A stretch of 19,116 bases of DNA from Melioribacteraceae bacterium (GTDB lineage: Bacteria; Bacteroidota; Ignavibacteria; Ignavibacteriales; Melioribacteraceae): the NCBI GenBank assembly GCA_023230485.1, contig JALNXG010000071.1, positions 1 through 19,116 on the forward strand. Reading direction: 5' to 3'. Numbering within the stretch: the stretch's first letter is position 1; each line of letters opens with the position of its first letter. Below, in pieces: positions 1 through 7,034 of this stretch. Position numbers and translations under genes: made by a program. The notes beneath the pieces are model-generated. The model was given only the letters and a program-made list of their open reading frames with translations. It made no database searches and was not told the DNA's origin.

Positions 1-1
1 A

Positions 2-310
2 TTAGCAATGGCACCTCCATCAGGTCAAGGCGGTGGCGGAAGTATGGTTAGCACACTTATTATGTTTGGTGCTATATTCGCAATTTTTTATTTTATGATT
101 ATTCGTCCACAGCAGAAGAAAACAAAAGAGAGAGAAAAATTACTTTCGGCAGTAGAAAAAGGGGATAAAGTAATTACAGGAAGCGGAATGCACGCTACGG
201 TAGCAGGTCTTGAAGAAAAGACTGTACTTCTTGATCTTGGTAATAATGTAAAAGTGAAATTTGAGCGCACTGCGATTGCAACAATCATTAAAGCAAATGA
301 TGCAAAATAA
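2..310 (+). CDS. yajC: YajC, Sec translocon accessory subunit (5' end outside the window)
   Basis: YajC is the small single-pass inner-membrane protein that joins SecDF next to the SecYEG channel and assists protein export. The visible protein has a Gly/Pro-rich stretch, one hydrophobic segment at about residues 15-32 of the ATG-8 version, the typical cytoplasmic start IIRPQQKKTKEREK, and a small basic/beta domain with GDKVITGSGMHATV, which is the family signature. The frame is open to the window edge (Leu-Ala before Met at base 8), and YajC proteins often carry a few more N-terminal residues, so the true start probably lies upstream; the entry is therefore partial. It is followed after 19 bases by the agmatinase gene. 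Family assignment is confident; the start is not. Confidence 0.9.
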   Translation, partial: LAMAPPSGQGGGGSMVSTLIMFGAIFAIFYFMIIRPQQKKTKEREKLLSAVEKGDKVITGSGMHATVAGLEEKTVLLDLGNNVKVKFERTAIATIIKANDAK

Positions 311-329
311 TTTATAAAGAGGAATAAAA

Positions 330-1220
330 ATGAAAGAACTTGGCATAAAGAAGAATTTTTTAGCAATTGAGGATCAATACTCCAATCTGAAAGATTCCGA
401 AATTGTAATCTTATCTGCACCATTCGAGAAGACCGTAAGCTATGGCAAGGGGACGAAGAACGGACCTTCAGAGATTATAGAGGCATCTCATTATGTTGAG
501 TTCTTTGATGAAGAATTAAATCGTGAATTATGTTTTGAAAAGGGGATAGCCACACTATCCCCTATGAAGTTAGACAAACTCTCTTCAATGAAGGCACTTT
601 CAGAAATTTATAAGAATGTGAAGAAGTTTGTAGATATGGGTAAGTTCGTTGTAACTCTTGGAGGGGAGCATTCCATTTCAAGTGCTCCGATTTTAGCTCA
701 TATTGAAAAGTATGAAAATATCTCAATTCTTCAATTCGATGCGCATTCAGATTTGCGTGAATCGTATGAAGGGAGCAAGTTCTCACATGCTTCAGTAATG
801 GCGAGAGTCGCAGAACATACTAAAGATATAGTACAAGTCGGTATCCGAGCACAATGTATAGAGGAAGCGGATTTTATTCGGGAGCATGGTATAAAAACAT
901 TCTATGAACGTGGCATTAGAACCGGTTTATATGGTGATTATTGGATGGAAGAAGTAGTCAATTCACTTAAAGAGAATGTGTATATAACATTTGATGTGGA
1001 TGGACTTGATCCTTCGATCATGCCACATACGGGAACGCCTGAACCGGGTGGATTGATGTGGGATGAGACAATGAACCTCTTAAAGAGAGTGGGTGAATCA
1101 AAAAATATAGTCGGATTTGATGTCGTGGAGCTTGCTCCCGATAAAAAAGATACATCTTCATCATTTGTAGCAGCAAAATTAGTTTACAAAATTCTCAATT
1201 ATGCTTATAGCAAGAAATAA
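330..1220 (+). CDS. speB: Agmatinase / arginase-family ureohydrolase
   Basis: Predicted cytoplasmic binuclear-manganese hydrolase that splits agmatine into putrescine and urea. At 296 residues it is the normal agmatinase length. All six metal ligands of the ureohydrolase fold are visible: His114 in GGEHSIS, Asp137, His139 and Asp141 in DAHSDLR, and Asp222 and Asp224 in FDVDGLDPS. Conserved SHASVM, TGTPEPGG and VVELAP follow in the usual order. The ATG at 330 is preceded by AGAGGAA at a suitable distance, which supports this start. The next gene begins one base after the stop if ATG 1222 is used, so the two are probably co-transcribed. Substrate is inferred from family resemblance; a related guanidino compound cannot be excluded, although the PEPGG region argues for agmatinase rather than arginase. 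The coding sequence contains a perfect hairpin at 542-562 (separate entry). Confidence 0.9.
   Translation: MKELGIKKNFLAIEDQYSNLKDSEIVILSAPFEKTVSYGKGTKNGPSEIIEASHYVEFFDEELNRELCFEKGIATLSPMKLDKLSSMKALSEIYKNVKKFVDMGKFVVTLGGEHSISSAPILAHIEKYENISILQFDAHSDLRESYEGSKFSHASVMARVAEHTKDIVQVGIRAQCIEEADFIREHGIKTFYERGIRTGLYGDYWMEEVVNSLKENVYITFDVDGLDPSIMPHTGTPEPGGLMWDETMNLLKRVGESKNIVGFDVVELAPDKKDTSSSFVAAKLVYKILNYAYSKK
542..562 (+). other. Perfect 8-bp hairpin inside the agmatinase gene
   Basis: GGGGATAG (542-549), a 5-base loop CCACA, then CTATCCCC (555-562). Its arms contain the GGGATAG/CTATCCC sequence of the hairpin that begins the intergenic D elements at 5718, 12003 and 13325. The codons read normally (EKGIATLSP), so this may be coincidence; it is recorded because of the arm identity. 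Confidence 0.5.
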
Positions 1221-1221
1221 A

Positions 1222-2547
1222 ATGAAAACAAACCTAATAACTCGTTTATTTATAATAGGTTATCTCCTATTAGCTAACACTCTTTTTGCACAAAGCAATA
1301 AGGTATATCTTGGTAATATTGAAGGTGATATTGATCTTGGATTAGCACCGTATGTCCGCCGAGTTATCAGTGAAGCGGAGCAGAATAATGCAAAAGCCAT
1401 TTTATTCAAAATAAATACATTTGGTGGCAGGGTAGATGCGGCGACACAAATTAAAGATGCTATTCTAAATTCCAAGATAATGACGATAGCTTTTATTGAT
1501 AAACGTGCAATTTCTGCGGGAGCATTAATTTCGCTTTCATGTAATAAAGTTATTATGGTACCGGGTGCATCTATGGGTGCAACCACGGTAGTTGATGGAG
1601 CAGGGCTAAAGCAATCAGAAAAATATCAATCTTATATGCGTTCTGAGATGCGTGCCACCGCCGAAAAGAATGGAAGACGAACGGATATTGCCGAAGGAAT
1701 GGTTGATGAAAAAGTGATTGTGCCGGAACTTAAAGATGACAGTACTACACTTATAACATTAACGGCAAAAGAAGCCGCAAAATATTTAATGGCGGATTTT
1801 GTAATTGCAGATGAAAAAGAAGCACTTGAAGCCTTTGGAATAACTAATCCTGAATTTGTAACAGTCGGCTCGAATTGGGCTGAGGATGTAGTACGTTTCC
1901 TTAATAATCCGATAATTTCTTCATTATTAATTATGGTTGGATTAGTAGGATTATTTACGGAAATCAAAACACCCGGTTGGGGATTTGCAGGGACAGCCGC
2001 CATAATTGCATTAGCCCTGTTTTTCGGAACCAGCTATATTCTTCAACTTGCTTCGGTCATTGAAATAATACTCTTTTTTGCAGGTGTTATTTTACTGCTC
2101 TTAGAAATATTTGTAATACCCGGCTTCGGAATTTTCGGAATTGCAGGAATTGTAATGATGGTACTAGGTTTGTTCCTAGGGCTATTATCAGATTATGAAT
2201 TGACCGATTTTTCATTTGTTTCATTCGCTATAATTCAGTTAGCTGTTACTTTTGTTGCTTCGGGAGTTTTAATATTTATTTTATTAAAATTCCTGCCAAA
2301 GTCTCATGCGTTCCAAAATCTAGTACTCCATTCTAATATTAATATTAAAACAGGATTCTCGAATCAAAAATTTGCATTTTTATTAAATGCGGAGGGTGAA
2401 TCTCATACAGATTTAAGACCTGCGGGAGTAGGAGTTTTCGAGAATACAAAGTACGATGTAGTTTCCGAAGGAGATTATATAAGTAGGGGTGCGGCAATAA
2501 AAGTGATTCGAATTGAAGGTTCAAGAATAGTAGTAACAAAAATTTAA
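1222..2547 (+). CDS. NfeD family membrane-bound serine protease (ClpP class)
   Basis: Long-form NfeD protein: an N-terminal signal peptide (ending ANTLFAQ), a ClpP/crotonase-fold protease domain, several membrane helices, and a C-terminal OB-fold. The protease region shows FNTFGGRVDAA-like sequence, the nucleophile region with Ser98 in ISAGA, then VPGASMGA; the presumed catalytic Lys lies in the EKYQSYMRSEMRATAEKNGR stretch, as in archaeal stomatin-operon proteases that act with a Ser-Lys dyad. Hydrophobic segments fill about residues 230-360, and the OB domain includes GVGVFENTKYDVVSEG. A start at 1201 would add MLIARNK and overlap the agmatinase by 20 bases; ATG 1222 gives a clean signal peptide (MKTNLITRLFIIG), so I prefer it. 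NfeD proteins are linked to membrane quality control with stomatin-type partners; no stomatin gene is adjacent here. The role is inferred from family. Confidence 0.87.
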   Translation: MKTNLITRLFIIGYLLLANTLFAQSNKVYLGNIEGDIDLGLAPYVRRVISEAEQNNAKAILFKINTFGGRVDAATQIKDAILNSKIMTIAFIDKRAISAGALISLSCNKVIMVPGASMGATTVVDGAGLKQSEKYQSYMRSEMRATAEKNGRRTDIAEGMVDEKVIVPELKDDSTTLITLTAKEAAKYLMADFVIADEKEALEAFGITNPEFVTVGSNWAEDVVRFLNNPIISSLLIMVGLVGLFTEIKTPGWGFAGTAAIIALALFFGTSYILQLASVIEIILFFAGVILLLLEIFVIPGFGIFGIAGIVMMVLGLFLGLLSDYELTDFSFVSFAIIQLAVTFVASGVLIFILLKFLPKSHAFQNLVLHSNINIKTGFSNQKFAFLLNAEGESHTDLRPAGVGVFENTKYDVVSEGDYISRGAAIKVIRIEGSRIVVTKI

Positions 2548-2557
2548 TGGAGAATTA

Positions 2558-4447
2558 ATGAATTTTAGAAAAATTGGCATTTATGTTATATTTATTATAG
2601 CATTTAGTGCCGTTAGCTCTTTTTCTCAACCGGAATTAGTAAAAGTTAAACTTAGTAAGAGTAATATTACATCTGCTGTCGGTGGAAGTTTTGAAGTAAG
2701 AATCATTGCCGATATAAAAGATGGATTCCATATAAATTCCAATAAGCCAAAAGAAGATTTTCTTATTCCGATGGTAGTTTCTTCGGGCAATAAATTATTT
2801 CCGATAGCTAAAGTTAGTTATCCTACTCCAAAGGAAGAATTATTAAAAGTATCACCAGTACCGGTATCGATTTATAGCGGTGAGATTTCGGTTGCTTTGA
2901 ACTTTGTAGTTGGTAAGAATGTATCTCCCGGTGATTATGTAATTCCGATTGAATTTAATTTTCAGGCGTGCGATGATGAGACCTGTTTTCCACCGGATGT
3001 AATTAAGACGAATTTAAATCTTAAGATAGAAAAGGGAAACGGAGAGGCAGTTACTTCTCCTTTGGAAACTTCAGCTACCTCCGAGAATTCAGCTACTTCA
3101 GGAACCATTCCTCAAGATAGCGATTCATTAAATGTATCGGGAACCGATGGAACTACCGTTCCGGCAACTGTTTCAGATACCACGACCAACGTACCGGCAA
3201 TGGAATCTGATGCTGACCAATCGATTTTATTAGCAATTTTATTCGCCTTTATAGGTGGAATTATATTGAATCTTATGCCATGCGTTTTACCTGTACTCTC
3301 ATTAAAGATTATGGGATTTATTAAACAGGCGGGGGAAGAAAGAAGTAAATTAAGAAAGCACGGACTTGCATTTACATTTGGAGTATTGATATCATTTTGG
3401 GCACTCGCAGGTTTATTATTAATCCTTCGTGCAGGGGGAGAATATCTCGGATGGGGTTTCCAATTACAATCGCCATCATTCGTAATAGTCCTTTCAGTTT
3501 TATTATTCCTTTTCGGATTGAGTTTATTCGGAGTTTTTGAAATTGGAGTTACACTTACAGCAGTGGGGCAGAATGCACCAAAAGGATCGACTTATACCGG
3601 ATCATTTTTTAGTGGTATATTAGCTACGATAGTTGCAACTCCATGTACAGCACCATTTATGGGCTCAGCATTAGGATTTGCTCTTAGCCAACCGGCTTAT
3701 GTATCGATGTTGATTTTCACTGCACTCGGACTTGGAATGGCATTGCCTTATGTGCTGCTCACATCGATTCCGGCACTCTTAAAATTCGTACCGAAACCGG
3801 GTGCTTGGATGGAGACCTTCAAGCAGTTTATGGGATTCTTAATGGTTGCCACAGTTTTATGGTTAATCTGGGTATTAAGTCTTCAGACAGGAGCAGAGGG
3901 AGTATTAATACTTCTTGGGTCGCTATTGCTCGTTTCATTAAGCGGATGGATTTATGGAAGATGGAGTGTGCTTCATAAACCATTAGCTACTCGGAGAATT
4001 GCTCAAGTAATTAGCGGATTGATACTTATCGGAGCATTGGCTTTATCGATAACATATATAAAACCGATATCTGCTTCTACTGACGCAGTTCATTCGCAGG
4101 GATTAATTGAGTGGAGAACATTCTCCCCCGAATTAGTAGCACAATTACGGAGCCAAAATAAACCTGTATTTATCGATTTTACTGCTGCTTGGTGTTTAAG
4201 CTGTCAAGTAAATGAGAAGGTCGCATTCGGAAGTGAAGAAGTGCAGAAAGCATTCGCCGATAAGGGGATAATAGCATTAAAGGCGGATTGGACAAATAAA
4301 GATGAAGTGATTGCGAAAGAATTAGCAAAGTTCGGACGTAATAGCGTACCTTTATATGTACTTTATTTGCCCGAAAAAGAGGCAGTTCTTTTACCCGAAA
4401 TCCTTACTCCCGATATAGTACTTAGCTACCTAAAAGACCTCAAATAA
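2558..4447 (+). CDS. dsbD: DsbD-type protein-disulfide reductase (thiol:disulfide interchange)
   Basis: Transfers electrons from cytoplasmic thioredoxin across the inner membrane to periplasmic thiol partners. All three DsbD modules are present in order. After a signal peptide (to about residue 24) comes the periplasmic alpha domain with Cys138 and Cys143 in CDDETCFPP. A Ser/Thr-rich linker (about 165-220) leads to the multi-helix membrane domain with the redox pair Cys242 (NLMPCVLP) and Cys363 (ATPCTAPF). The C-terminal thioredoxin domain carries Cys546 and Cys549 in WCLSC. At 629 residues the length is normal. ATG 2558 follows TGGAGAA, 10 bases after the nfeD stop. Hairpins follow the stop, marking the likely end of the operon. 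An 81-base degenerate copy of codons 519-545 lies at 9022-9102. Confident family call; the periplasmic partners are not known. Confidence 0.93.
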   Translation: MNFRKIGIYVIFIIAFSAVSSFSQPELVKVKLSKSNITSAVGGSFEVRIIADIKDGFHINSNKPKEDFLIPMVVSSGNKLFPIAKVSYPTPKEELLKVSPVPVSIYSGEISVALNFVVGKNVSPGDYVIPIEFNFQACDDETCFPPDVIKTNLNLKIEKGNGEAVTSPLETSATSENSATSGTIPQDSDSLNVSGTDGTTVPATVSDTTTNVPAMESDADQSILLAILFAFIGGIILNLMPCVLPVLSLKIMGFIKQAGEERSKLRKHGLAFTFGVLISFWALAGLLLILRAGGEYLGWGFQLQSPSFVIVLSVLLFLFGLSLFGVFEIGVTLTAVGQNAPKGSTYTGSFFSGILATIVATPCTAPFMGSALGFALSQPAYVSMLIFTALGLGMALPYVLLTSIPALLKFVPKPGAWMETFKQFMGFLMVATVLWLIWVLSLQTGAEGVLILLGSLLLVSLSGWIYGRWSVLHKPLATRRIAQVISGLILIGALALSITYIKPISASTDAVHSQGLIEWRTFSPELVAQLRSQNKPVFIDFTAAWCLSCQVNEKVAFGSEEVQKAFADKGIIALKADWTNKDEVIAKELAKFGRNSVPLYVLYLPEKEAVLLPEILTPDIVLSYLKDLK

Positions 4448-4452
4448 TTTTT

Positions 4453-4496
4453 ATTATCCAAGCATTTTGCAGATAGCAGAATGCTTGGGTGATAAT
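4453..4496 (+). terminator. Hairpin after dsbD, probable transcription end
   Basis: CCAAGCATT (4458-4466) pairs with AATGCTTGG (4480-4488) around a 13-base loop; outer ATTAT (4453-4457) can pair with ATAAT (4492-4496) across a three-base bulge. There is no clean run of T after it, so intrinsic termination is likely but not certain. It begins 5 bases after the dsbD stop. Confidence 0.55.
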
Positions 4497-4549
4497 ATAA
4501 ACTTACCATAATTCCTTCTTAAAAAATCGATATAGAAAAAATATTATCA

Positions 4550-4579
4550 AAATCAATCCCAAAATTTTGGCATTGATTT
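4550..4579. promoter_or_regulatory. 30-base near-perfect dyad between dsbD and the first lipoprotein
   Basis: AAATCAAT (4550-4557) and ATTGATTT (4572-4579) flank a 12-base palindrome CCAAAATTTTGG (4559-4570). The only break in symmetry is a C/C mismatch at 4558/4571. It sits about 110 bases before the lipoprotein start and could be an operator or a second hairpin terminator. The rest of 4497-4688 is AT-rich with no gene visible. Confidence 0.4.
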
Positions 4580-4688
4580 ATAAAAGCAAATTCAAAAAAT
4601 ATTTTATAATTTAATTAGTATAAATAACAAATTAAATTTTTATAAATATTATCAGCTCAAATTATTTCACTAGAATATTGAGGGAAAA

Positions 4689-5699
4689 ATGAAAAAGTTA
4701 TTATTTCTAATAGCCATTTCGGTAATTATATTTTTTGGTTCGTGTAAAGAGAGTATTAACGATCCGGTTGGACATGAAGAGGGAAGTAGAAATTATGTTT
4801 GGACAGTTGATACGCTTGGCGATACTCGAACAAATCAATTATGGGGGATGTCGTATAATGATGTTTATGCATTAGATCCTGAACCTTATAAATATGGAAA
4901 GTTGTGGCATTTTGATGGTCTTAATTGGATAAATAAGCCTTTTTATTCTCCTTACCAGGCTCAGTCTTTCTTTGGCACATCCCCAACAAACATTTGGTTT
5001 GTAAGTAGATTCGAGCATTCAGTATGGCTGTATAACGGGATAGAAAGTAAGATGCATACCGATATTAAAATGGAGGATTTTCCGGAAGTTATTATTATCG
5101 ATATGTATGGCAATGCACCATGGAACGTCTATGGAGTAGGCAGAGCAGAGAGACATAGTCCTCAATCTGTAACTCTTGGTGTTATAATACATTACGATGG
5201 ATTAAAATGGAATTACTTGGATATACCTATACTTGAAGCAAATTTTACTAATGTTTATATCGATGAGTATAATGGGGTAATAATTCAGGGATATAATAGA
5301 TTATCATGGACTAAAACAATTTGGTATTATGAAAATAATAATATTAGAGAAATTGGTTCAAATGATGGTTCCTATAATGTTGCGATTCTTAAAAATGGCA
5401 CTATTGCATCTTCAAAGAAGAAAGTTTATTCATTAGATAAAGGTAACTTAAAAGAAATATTAGATTTTAACGGAATCGAAAGTTCTATAAATGGAATATG
5501 GGGGAGAACAACTAATGATTTTTTTGTTATTGTTAATAATGGGATTGCACACTATAACGGGACGGATTTGAAAGTAATTTATCCATTATCCAATACAAGT
5601 GTGTTAGATGCAATTATTTTTGATAAGGAAGTGGTCTTTTTAGTCTTCGATGAAGTTAAAAGGAATACATTAATAATCAGTGGTAAATTAAAAGAATAA
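4689..5699 (+). CDS. Lipoprotein P1, propeller-like repeat family (subgroup A)
   Basis: Predicted lipid-anchored envelope protein of unknown function, 336 residues. The signal peptide ends in a lipobox (FFGSC, acceptor Cys19) followed by Lys rather than Asp, which would not act as an inner-membrane retention signal in the E. coli rule. The mature start carries R-Y-W-DTL spaced like its three paralogs. The body has repeated short units of the WGMSYND / HFDGLNW / SPTNIWF / HYDGLKW / IWGRTTNDFF / HYNGTD type, which suggests a beta-propeller; this is inferred from pattern only. It aligns with P2 at 9326 end to end at identical length, and more loosely with P3 and P4. The start follows TATTGAGGGAAAA, a ribosome-site context also seen before P2 and P4. 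A structured repeat begins at its last codons. Confidence 0.75.
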   Translation: MKKLLFLIAISVIIFFGSCKESINDPVGHEEGSRNYVWTVDTLGDTRTNQLWGMSYNDVYALDPEPYKYGKLWHFDGLNWINKPFYSPYQAQSFFGTSPTNIWFVSRFEHSVWLYNGIESKMHTDIKMEDFPEVIIIDMYGNAPWNVYGVGRAERHSPQSVTLGVIIHYDGLKWNYLDIPILEANFTNVYIDEYNGVIIQGYNRLSWTKTIWYYENNNIREIGSNDGSYNVAILKNGTIASSKKKVYSLDKGNLKEILDFNGIESSINGIWGRTTNDFFVIVNNGIAHYNGTDLKVIYPLSNTSVLDAIIFDKEVVFLVFDEVKRNTLIISGKLKE

Positions 5700-5784
5700 A
5701 TACCATAAAATAAAAAAGGGATAGTGGGTTAACACTATCCCCAAAAGAATAGCCTCTTTGGACCGGTAATCTAAAGCGTAAATA
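5691..5784 (+). repeat. D element copy 1, truncated at its 3' side
   Basis: Starts within the last codons of P1 and matches 13298-13391 without gaps, with 2 differences in 94 positions (5742 and 5754, both outside the stems). It contains the first hairpin (GGGATAGTG 5718-5726 with CACTATCCC 5733-5741), the arm CTTTGGA (5756-5762) with TCTAAAG (5770-5776), and only the left half of the next arm (5778-5784). The homology then stops and a T9SS tail remnant follows. The right half of the closing stem is missing, so this copy cannot form the full junction. Confidence 0.8.
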
Positions 5785-5790
5785 GGATAA

Positions 5791-5904
5791 GCAGGATATT
5801 ATAACATTCGTTTTGATGAAGCCAATTTATCCACCGGAATATATATTTATTCTATACAAACAAATGGAAATAGAATCGCAAAAAAAATGTTATTAATGAA
5901 ATAG
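5791..5904 (+). pseudogene. Remnant of a T9SS sorting-domain gene (last 37 codons)
   Basis: After an in-frame stop at 5788-5790 the frame reads AGYYNIRFDEANLSTG, then IYIYSIQTNGNRIAKKMLLMK and a stop at 5902. This is almost the same as the end of the gene at 13789-14463 (AGYYNVNFDGGNLSSG ... KKMLLVK). There is no start codon with a ribosome site and no upstream domain, so it is the 3' end of a lost secreted-protein gene. It begins 6 bases after the truncated D element; at the other locus the intact D element lies directly upstream of the related gene. This suggests a deletion joined the middle of D to the gene tail. Confidence 0.8.
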
Positions 5905-5912
5905 CAGGTAAT

Positions 5913-5945
5913 ATGCTGCTAATCTCGAGCAGCATGTTTCAATTT
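5913..5945 (+). terminator. Probable intrinsic terminator after the remnant
   Basis: ATGCTGCT (5913-5920), a 7-base loop, AGCAGCAT (5928-5935), then a T-rich tail (GTTTCAATTTGG, then TTTTTG). Nothing else gene-like is seen from 5946 to 6036. Confidence 0.55.
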
Positions 5946-6036
5946 GGTTTTTGTTGAGTACGTGTAAAATTATCGGCACAACTATTGCTACTCAAATGAG
6001 AGGAAAGATCACATTTATTAACATTATGAGGGTGTT

Positions 6037-7020
6037 ATGAAAAACATAAAATTGATGATATTTTTGGTAACTATTAGTTCCGGACTTATATTTTCGCAGG
6101 AATTTGATTATAACACAAATGTAAGTCCGACACCATTTACCATCAATCAATCACAAACTTATTATGAATTTAATCCTTTACATGTAGGTGATACATGGCA
6201 ATACCGATTCGAAGATATGGGAGTTCCGCCAAAATATTACACAACAAAAGTTATAAAGGATAGTGTAATAAATGGGAAGAAATATTTCAAAAAGATTGAT
6301 TGGAGATATGAAGCTCGTCCTCCACTATCAATCGTAAAATATATCTCATGGGAGAGAAACGATACTATTAGTGGTGCCTCATATATGTTAGATTTCGAAG
6401 ATATTGATAATGACGGTGATATTACAGAAGAATTTCCCATAGATAGTCTGTTTCTCCCTGATGGTTCGATTTACGAATCATATAAATATTCTTTCAAAGA
6501 TGAACTAAGTTTAGTTGGTAAAAAGAATGCAGTGATAACTCGTTCTTATTTTTGGGATGTTTATGGTGATTCTGTTTTAGTATTAGTAAGAGATGTAAAC
6601 TATCCAGAAATGTTTATAAATGAACTAATTGCAGATGGAATAGGTATTTTATCAATGAATCGAGAATCTCCCGAACGTCAGCTTACCGGTGCCATAATTA
6701 ACGGAGTTAAATTTGGAGTAATTGTATCAGTAAAAGATGACAATCCTGAGTTACCTCAGAATTTTAAACTATTTCAGAATTATCCAAATCCTTTTAATAA
6801 CTCTACAAAAATCACATATCAAATACCTTCGCTTACAAAAGTTAAAATAGAAATCACAGATATTCTTGGTAGAACAATTAAAATAATAGCTGATGATGAG
6901 AAACCAGCCGGAGTATATCAAGTTGATTTTAGAACAGAAAATCTTTCAAGTGGAGTATATTTCTGTTCCTTAAGAACAGGTAATAATTTCCGAATAATCA
7001 AAATGATTTTTTCAAAATAA
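6037..7020 (+). CDS. Secreted protein with T9SS type A sorting domain
   Basis: 327 residues. A signal peptide (MKNIKLMIFLVTISSGLIFSQ) is followed by a mature region of about 215 residues that I do not recognise; it contains YYEFNPLHVGDTWQYRFED, a form common in extracellular proteins of this bacterial group, and an Asp-rich DFEDIDNDGDITEE stretch that could bind calcium. The C-terminal sorting domain spans about residues 239-327, starting at LPQNFKLFQNYPNPFNNS, with LGRTIK, AGVYQVDF, LSSGVYFCSL and a basic end. The motif reads NPFNN rather than the usual NPFNP. T9SS substrates cross the inner membrane by Sec and the outer membrane by T9SS, and are released or surface-anchored. The next gene starts 15 bases downstream, so the two are probably co-expressed. 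Confidence 0.8.
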   Translation: MKNIKLMIFLVTISSGLIFSQEFDYNTNVSPTPFTINQSQTYYEFNPLHVGDTWQYRFEDMGVPPKYYTTKVIKDSVINGKKYFKKIDWRYEARPPLSIVKYISWERNDTISGASYMLDFEDIDNDGDITEEFPIDSLFLPDGSIYESYKYSFKDELSLVGKKNAVITRSYFWDVYGDSVLVLVRDVNYPEMFINELIADGIGILSMNRESPERQLTGAIINGVKFGVIVSVKDDNPELPQNFKLFQNYPNPFNNSTKITYQIPSLTKVKIEITDILGRTIKIIADDEKPAGVYQVDFRTENLSSGVYFCSLRTGNNFRIIKMIFSK

Positions 7021-7034
7021 ATAGCGGAGTTGAA

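Noticed and set aside
4689..5699. Specific enzyme function for the P1-P4 lipoproteins
   Set aside because: Only propeller-like repeat motifs are visible and no catalytic signature can be supported, so they are left as unknown-function lipoproteins.
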